From positions 29,252,864-29,316,863 of the forward strand of contig NC_056762.1 in assembly GCF_018687715.1 (NCBI RefSeq): 64,000 nt of DNA, written 5' to 3'. Each line of letters starts with the position of its first letter. Within the stretch, counting starts at the first letter, position 1. The translations under genes and the position numbers were made by a program. The notes under the pieces were generated by a model, which saw nothing but the letters and a program-made list of their open reading frames with translations, did no database searches and had not been told where the DNA came from. Below are positions 59,301-64,000 of this stretch, one piece after another. The DNA is from Carya illinoinensis (lineage: Eukaryota > Streptophyta > Magnoliopsida > Fagales > Juglandaceae).

Positions 59301-61656
59301 GAAGGAAATGAGATAGGATGAGATGAAAGTTGTTTCCAAACATCCCTAAGTGTCTCAAGTTTGTTTTCTTTAAGTTCAAGTTAGTCTTGGGCTTGCAAGA
59401 GTCCTTACCTAATTCTTATAGAATATTGAATGATGCGAGTATTAAGACAAGAGTGTTCATTTCTTTCTCTCTCCTCTTCTTTGGCGCACTTTTAGGCCTC
59501 GTTTGTTTTCAAAACCATTCTTATCTCATCTCATTTCATCTAATCATTACAACTTTTCCAAATTTTCACACAATAAAATAAACAATTCAACTTTTTCAAA
59601 TCCCAAAACAAAAATAATATTAAAAAAATATATTTTAACAATATTTTATTCAACTTTAAGCTTTTATTTAAATTCATCTCATTTCATCTCATCTGTGAAA
59701 ACAAACAATGCCTTACTCTTCAAATCACTATTCAAACAGCCCTCAAACTGTCTGATACCCTTTAGAGCCTTTAAACCCAAAATTTTGCATAATTTTTATC
59801 CACCAGTTATTCCTTCAAATCTGACCCAAAAACCTTCAGTAGCTATCATTACTAAATTTTAAGAACCAGCTTTCAAAGAATCATAAAGAAACAGCCCTCA
59901 ATTCCATTACCCCATCTTTGCATATACGTTTTTTTACAAGTAGAATGAAAAAAAAGGATATCCTAGTTAAATCTATAAAAGCTAAACTTTTTCCCAACCA
60001 TAACCAACACAAGATCAAAACTTTTCCAATCTTAAAGTGCACCATAAGAGGTTGAAGGAAACCCTAATCAGTCATGACCGTGATGGGAACTTTGGCATGC
60101 CAAATAAACTATCCAAGGAGACATGAAGCACATATAACTGAATTACATGCGCCTTGAGTGTGTCAGATATGCAAGAGAAATTTTGGCTATGTTTAAGCGG
60201 CTGAACAAAAGCCCAGTCACTTGAAATAGTTCCTTCAGCTATTGGAATCCTAATTTAAATGGAGCTGGTATTAAACACCATGCCCTTTTATTTTTATTCT
60301 TAATTATTTTTGGATTACCAAGATGGCTTAAGGTCATCCTCAATTTAGATTTTTCGTTTCCCAAAAGGGATTATAAATTTTGTTTTAAGTAAGAAAAGGG
60401 ATTACAAATAAATTCAGCATCTTTACATTAAATATGATAATAATGGATCATGATAACTCTTAAAAGTTCTCAGTTTCAATTCATCAATAATTTGATGTGA
60501 GTGCTTTTCATATATGTGTTAACAACCATACATTTTACAATACTTAGCAAAAGCCACTAAAATAGATACACGTATAAGTCTCAAAGTGGCCCATTTATCT
60601 CCTCATGCTAAATGATACCTGAGAAAAATTGCTGCAATTGTATGCATAAAGAGGAAACTAATTCACATATCCAACAATATTCACCAAATTGCAAACATAT
60701 TAAACAAGCACTGTATTTAAAAGAAAAAAAAAAAAGAGCATAAATTCAACAACAAGAAAAAAGCAAGAACAAAAGTTCACCTGCTGGACAGAAGTCCACT
60801 TTATATGAGCAGCATTTGAAGATTGATTTTGACTATATGAATGACGAACCTTCCCGCCTTCTCCAACCACCACTTCCAGAACCGAATTCGCCCAGTAACT
60901 CTTCTTCTCATCCTTACCTAGAAACTCCTCAATTATATCAAGCTCCCCTCCCCTCTCCACCATCACAAACACCCTCGGATTTGATACGGGCAATGCATTT
61001 GAGCCCTCGTCACCACCCTCAACCGAAATGTACTTTAAAAAAATAGGATTCTCTACCTTGCACCCCGCCGGAACATACACTACTGTCAAATGCGGCGCGC
61101 CAATCCCGTTGATAGACCAAAACAAGTCCCCACAAAATGAATTAGTCAAGTATTCACACACCCTTTCGGTGATACTCTCCTCAGAGAGCTCCAACAAGCT
61201 TCCAACAAAAACCCCACTAGGCAATTCGGACAAATTCGCCGAATTTACGACATACCCATCAGCAATGACAATATTGGGGAACTGGGTATTCGAAGAAACG
61301 CCTGATAGAGCAGAGGAGTGAGGAGGGTGAGTGATTGGACTGATTTGGGAGTGTTTGATGAAGGAGGTGTCTGTGAAGCGAAAGGGCTCGTCTTTGCGGG
61401 AGGGCCAAGGGGTTGAGAGGAGGGTCTCGGAGGAGGTATCTCTGAGCTTTTGAAGAGGCAACGGTGTTGAAGAAGACGAAGTGGGGAGAGAATCTTCAAG
61501 GGTTTCTGCTAGTTGGAGAACAAACGGGTCTGAGAAGGATGGAGAGGGTTGTAGTGAGACTCTGGGTCTGATTCTGGGTTTTGGAGACTTGGTCTGAGTT
61601 GAGACTGGTGGGATTGGAGGTCTTTGATTGCGGGGTGTGAAGGCTAAAGCAGCCAT
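47354..61656 (-). CDS. SUFD: Plastid Fe-S cluster assembly scaffold subunit SufD (3 exons, 484 aa)
   Basis: Exons on the minus strand are 61656-60781, 48346-48087 and 47672-47354, joined in frame by GT-AG sites. Residues 1 to about 50 form a Pro/Ser/Arg-rich chloroplast transit peptide. The mature protein carries the SufB/SufD beta-helix core, including GGKLSRHNVHIQQLGPET, HPRGYSRQLHKCIVAHSQGQ and DDVKCSHGAAISDLEE. H418 in the CSHGA motif corresponds to the functionally important SufD histidine. The length and domains match Arabidopsis SUFD (NAP6/ABCI7), which with SufB and SufC forms the SufBC2D complex that builds Fe-S clusters in plastid stroma. Intron 1 is 12,434 bases and holds a nest of transposable elements; intron 2 is 414 bases. 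Splice sites and frame are intact, so the gene is probably functional. Confidence 0.93.
49689..49797. repeat. Pyrimidine tract with a 23-base C-run, SufD intron 1
   Basis: A CT repeat leads into a C-run (49716-49738), more C-blocks and T-blocks. The complementary strand is a long G-rich tract with several G-runs, capable of G-quadruplex formation. Confidence 0.9.
50500..50640 (+). mobile_element. LINE 3' end inserted in the LTR
   Basis: The family 3' end is recognisable (TGTGTACTTGGGCTTTGCC, then TATTGATTACCTAT) and ends in an A-run of about 20 bases at 50620-50639. The 5' limit is approximate. Confidence 0.7.
50788..51002. mobile_element. Tourist-like MITE with TAA target duplication, inside the LTR
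   Basis: Inverted ends GGTCTTGTTTGGTT and AATCAAACGAGGCC flank a 215-base AT-rich body. TAA at 50785-50787 and 51003-51005 is the three-base duplication typical of PIF/Harbinger-type elements. No coding capacity. Confidence 0.85.
51824..55462 (-). pseudogene. LINE ORF2 with one premature stop (endonuclease, RT, zinc-binding)
   Basis: The frame runs 1,212 codons from ATG at 55462 with a single in-frame TAG at 55093-55091 (codon 124); the related LINE has TGG (Trp) there. Domains in order: endonuclease (AWNVRGLND, FQETKL, GDFNITRF, SDHFPI), a linker with DKAPGPDGF, the reverse transcriptase (FRPISL, GLRQGDPRSPLLF, FADDTLIF) and a C-terminal zinc-binding region (WCFMCKHDSESVDHLLLHC). This matches plant L1-type elements without a retained RNase H domain. 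The stop lies within the endonuclease region, so a full product would need readthrough. Confidence 0.9.
55459..57275 (-). pseudogene. LINE ORF1 with one frameshift
   Basis: ORF1 starts at ATG 57275 (MDEVRRFMVESKSFFFSKVG) and stays open to a stop at 56319. A second frame (56325-55459) continues the protein to ELKRLTCSINYDAREG and its end. The break lies in a repeated GGCCCGTG-type stretch (about 56335-56400), where one base of slippage would explain it. ORF1 proteins of plant LINEs bind nucleic acid; no certain RRM or zinc knuckle was seen here. Its stop TGA overlaps the ORF2 ATG (shared ATGA at 55462-55459). Confidence 0.8.
57775..57800. repeat. (AT)n microsatellite, SufD intron 1
   Basis: An AT dinucleotide run of about 12 units just downstream of the LTR, flanked by a near-repeated AAGCCCCTAGAAATACTT. 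Confidence 0.85.
58355..58445 (-). mobile_element. LINE 3' fragment, SufD intron 1
   Basis: The sequence resembles the complement of the LINE 3' end (AAGATTTTATTGATC, GCCCAAGTACA), aligned with 51740-51810. No clear T-run remains. Confidence 0.55.
58702..58721. repeat. 20-base G-run, SufD intron 1
   Basis: Twenty consecutive G in the given sequence; together with GTGTGGGAAGA before it, a G-quadruplex candidate. The length is uncertain because homopolymers are error-prone. Confidence 0.85.
59024..59346. mobile_element. Tourist-like MITE relative, inverted orientation, SufD intron 1
   Basis: The ends GTGGATGCTTGGGGAATG and GTTTCCAAACATCCC are inverted relatives. The interior (AATATTATAAAGTATTGTTA, GATTTGAAAAGGTTGAATTT) matches the family at 59495 in reverse. 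TTA before and TAA after are an imperfect three-base duplication. Confidence 0.6.
59495..59712. mobile_element. Tourist-like MITE with TTA target duplication, SufD intron 1
   Basis: Inverted ends GGCCTCGTTTGTTTTC and GAAAACAAACAATGCC flank a 218-base body, with TTA duplicated at 59492-59494 and 59713-59715. The interior is the best preserved of the family in this window. Confidence 0.88.
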
Positions 61657-62263
61657 GGACGACGATAGTGCTTCTGGAGTTTGGAGTTACCGAGAGCCTT
61701 GTAGAAGTTTACTTGGTCCTACCTTAACCATCGATACAGACAAAATGGTCAGCGAACACTCCAACCAGAGCCCAACTTATAACTAAGGAAAAATTTAATT
61801 GTAAATATAATTATACATTAATATATATATTAATTTAATATAATTAGTTAAAAAATAAATTTTATTAAAAATAGTGTTAATTTAAATTTTAAATATGAAG
61901 AAATCAGTATTAATATACATATTAGTACGCGACTTTACTTGTACGTAACAAAACTCTATAACTAAACACAATCCGACTTGAACTCATCTAAGCTAGGTTG
62001 ATTTTTATTTTAAAAAAAGAAAAACCCTACTCAACCACCGGTGTAATATCGCACACCACACCGCAAATCTAATTGTGACCCCACGTCACGGTTCATGATC
62101 ATTGCTATACAAAAGCTGTTATACTGTACACCCAATATGAGCTTGCCAACTTGGCTTTTAAAAAAAATGCAAAATGCATAGATCTTTGAACTTCTCCTCC
62201 CCTTCCATGTGAATCTCCTTCCCCTGAGCCTTAGGTCTCTCTCCAAAAATACAACAACAGTAG
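61657..62263. other. SufD promoter region and upstream DNA
   Basis: AT-rich sequence upstream of the SufD start. No TATA box can be assigned with confidence. No other gene was seen. Confidence 0.4.
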
Positions 62264-62969
62264 TGTTTTGTTAAAACCACTGGAAAAGTGGACTCGGGAC
62301 AAGTCTCGACATTGCCCTTGGAAGACAAGGACAACACAATGGCCAGCCTATACGCATGCCTTGGCCCGTGCCGTGACACGCACAGGGCGCCTAGCATGCA
62401 GGCCAGCAAGGTTGGAAGCTGAGCGCAGCCCAGCACGCAACATGGCATACGCATGCCCATGTTCATGCACATGTGCAAGCGCTTGCGTGTGCGCCCCCTT
62501 GCACGCATCCTTGCATGCACCCCATGCTGCACGCCAACTAGGTTAGTGGCATGCCCTTGCAGGCGTGCCATCCAGTGTACGGCTCCAACCTGTACCTTGC
62601 AGGCTAGGCCAGTGGCATGCCATCTAGCGCATGGCTCCAACCCATGCCTTGCAGCTTCAACGTCCAGGCTACCAGCCTGGGCCATGCAGCACGCACACGT
62701 GGCTCACCACCAGCAGGCCTTGCATGGCACCATGCCATGTCCACTAACAAACCCTTGCATGGCACCATGGCATGCCCATCAACAAACCATGTTGTGCCAC
62801 CTAGTCATGGACCAGACCGAAGGCCACCATGCACCATCCTAGCCCACCATGGGCTCATGCATGCCGAGGCCAACTTGGCCCATGCCACTATGTTATTTCA
62901 TTTTTATTTATTTTATTTTTATTTATTTATTTCCAATAGGCTTTTTGGGGGTTTCGAAGTTGTAACTCT

Positions 62970-62977
62970 TATAAATA
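62970..62977 (+). promoter_or_regulatory. TATA box in the terminal repeat-like block
   Basis: TATAAATA is followed about 30 bases later by a CTCTTTC tract, as at a transcription start. It would drive rightward transcription out of the window. Confidence 0.4.
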
Positions 62978-63388
62978 GAACCCTTAGTCCTCTCTTTCAT
63001 ATCTTTTGATAATTTGCTTTGGACGGCTTTGTTCTTGAGATTATCCATTTCGGTGCTTAGTACTTAGGCTCTTTGGGGTGCAATTCGCGAATCCCTAAGG
63101 AGAAAATCACACTTTGCAATCTATCAATCCTATGAGTATTATTCATACACTCTCTTGTGTCTTCCATTTACTTTCCATTGATCTTATTATTTTATGTGCA
63201 TTGTTCTTGAATTGTTCTTGAGAATTCATTGTGTTCTTCGATTATTCATTGCCGTATTTTCCTATTTGCCTCATTTGATCCATCCAAACACTTAGTGCCG
63301 CCCACTATAGTGTTTGCCCTAGTCCACCCCCAATATTCCATAAGGAAACTCTTTCCTTTTAGGAGCCTTGACTTTCTCCAATTCCAAT

Positions 63389-63487
63389 CCCTTAATTTAA
63401 GGAATTGATAATCCTCTTCAATTCCTTAAATCTCTCATCCCTTAATTTAAGAAATTGATAATTCTCTTCAATTCCTTAAATCTCTCA
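63389..63487. repeat. Tandem duplication, 2 x about 50 bp
   Basis: ATCCCTTAATTTAAGGAATT and ATCCCTTAATTTAAGAAATT start two near-identical units, each ending TTCAATTCCTTAAATCTCTC. Confidence 0.9.
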
Positions 63488-64000
63488 TTTATTAAATATC
63501 TCAAGTCAACATTGACTTACCAAACTAGCCCCACCAAATCCTCAAAGATTCCTACCACTTAGGAATCCTTCTAAAACCCTAGTCTCCATCCACCTTGGCG
63601 CCACCCCTAAGTCCCCTTGGGTAATTTCGGCAACCCTAGTTGCCTTATAGCCAAAAACCCTAGCCTCACTCACTCACATCAACTCTAGCCCAATCAACTT
63701 GGCATTACACTCAAGGACAAGCCCTAGCCTTCCATAGAGAATTGTGAACCCTTAAACATTTAGCCTACCCAATTCCATCACCATCTCCACCATTCCACAT
63801 CCCAAACACCTATCCATTATTGAAGGCTAAGCAAATTGGCAAGATCACTCACTCACCAACATCACCAAGGTGAGCTCATGGACTTAATGTTTAGGGACAA
63901 GATCGGGATCCCTAATATTAATTCCTCTAATCACAGTGGTGCGTCCAATCTACTTCTTCAATCCAGTCACCAATTATGGGTGGGAATTATCACAATTTGT

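Larger units (their letters stand above)
62264..63935 (+). mobile_element. Possible 5' LTR of an element running off the window
   Basis: The block begins TGTTTTGTTA and could end CTCTAATCACA, followed by GTGGTGCGTCC, a possible primer-binding start. It includes a GC-rich, CATGC-rich segment (62340-62890), a TATAAATA box (62970-62977) and AC/CT-rich sequence, an arrangement seen in LTRs. A duplicated segment of about 50 bases (63389-63487) lies inside. No coding region and no second LTR are visible, so the call is tentative. Confidence 0.3.

Noticed and set aside
62268..63009. Cys/Met/Ala-rich open frames at the right end
   Set aside because: They exist in several frames of one CATGC-rich repeat block, with no conserved domain; repeat composition explains them.

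Overview
The window looks like nuclear DNA of a woody eudicot. It is AT-rich, its genes have GT-AG introns, pyrimidine microsatellites sit in leaders, and plant non-LTR retrotransposons (LINEs), LTR remnants and small inverted-repeat elements are abundant. The repeat families look like those of Juglandaceae/Fagales (walnut or hickory), but that placement is inference from repeat style, not a database result.

Five protein-coding genes can be modelled. (1) 681-8966 (+): a seven-exon gene joining a ubiquitin-like domain to two membrane segments and a SAYSvFN C-terminus (237 aa); a decayed LINE lies in its fifth intron. (2) 23068-31816 (+): a four-exon POLTERGEIST-LIKE 1-type protein phosphatase 2C (825 aa), whose introns hold LINE 3' ends in both orientations and a tRNA-derived SINE with target duplications. 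(3) 34131-36266 (-): an intronless plastid PPR-SMR protein close to SOT1 (711 aa). (4) 39517-40340 (+): a secreted 16-cysteine thaumatin-like protein (241 aa) whose usual acidic cleft looks altered. (5) 47354-61656 (-): plastid SufD (ABCI7, 484 aa), in three exons with a first intron of about 12.4 kb.

Layout: 9-22.9 kb is a gene-poor AT-rich stretch with microsatellites, small elements and one retroposon. 31.8-34.1 kb lies between the convergent PLL1 and SOT1 genes and contains a duplicated hAT-like repeat. 36.3-39.5 kb is the divergent spacer between SOT1 and the thaumatin-like gene. 41.6-45.2 kb is a solo LTR of about 3.6 kb with a perfect 5-bp target duplication and two internal tandem arrays. 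SufD intron 1 is a nest of insertions: an antisense LTR (49951-57670) that itself holds a LINE 3' end, a Tourist-like MITE and a nearly intact LINE (51727-57536, 13-bp target duplication). The last 1.7 kb looks like the start of another LTR element running off the window.

The genes form no operon or pathway unit. SOT1 and SufD both act in the chloroplast (rRNA maturation and Fe-S assembly); their proximity is probably chance. No CRISPR array, canonical tRNA gene or rRNA gene was seen. The most unusual items are the ubiquitin-like/SAYSvFN fusion, the near-intact LINE whose two ORFs overlap by ATGA, and the nested SufD intron.
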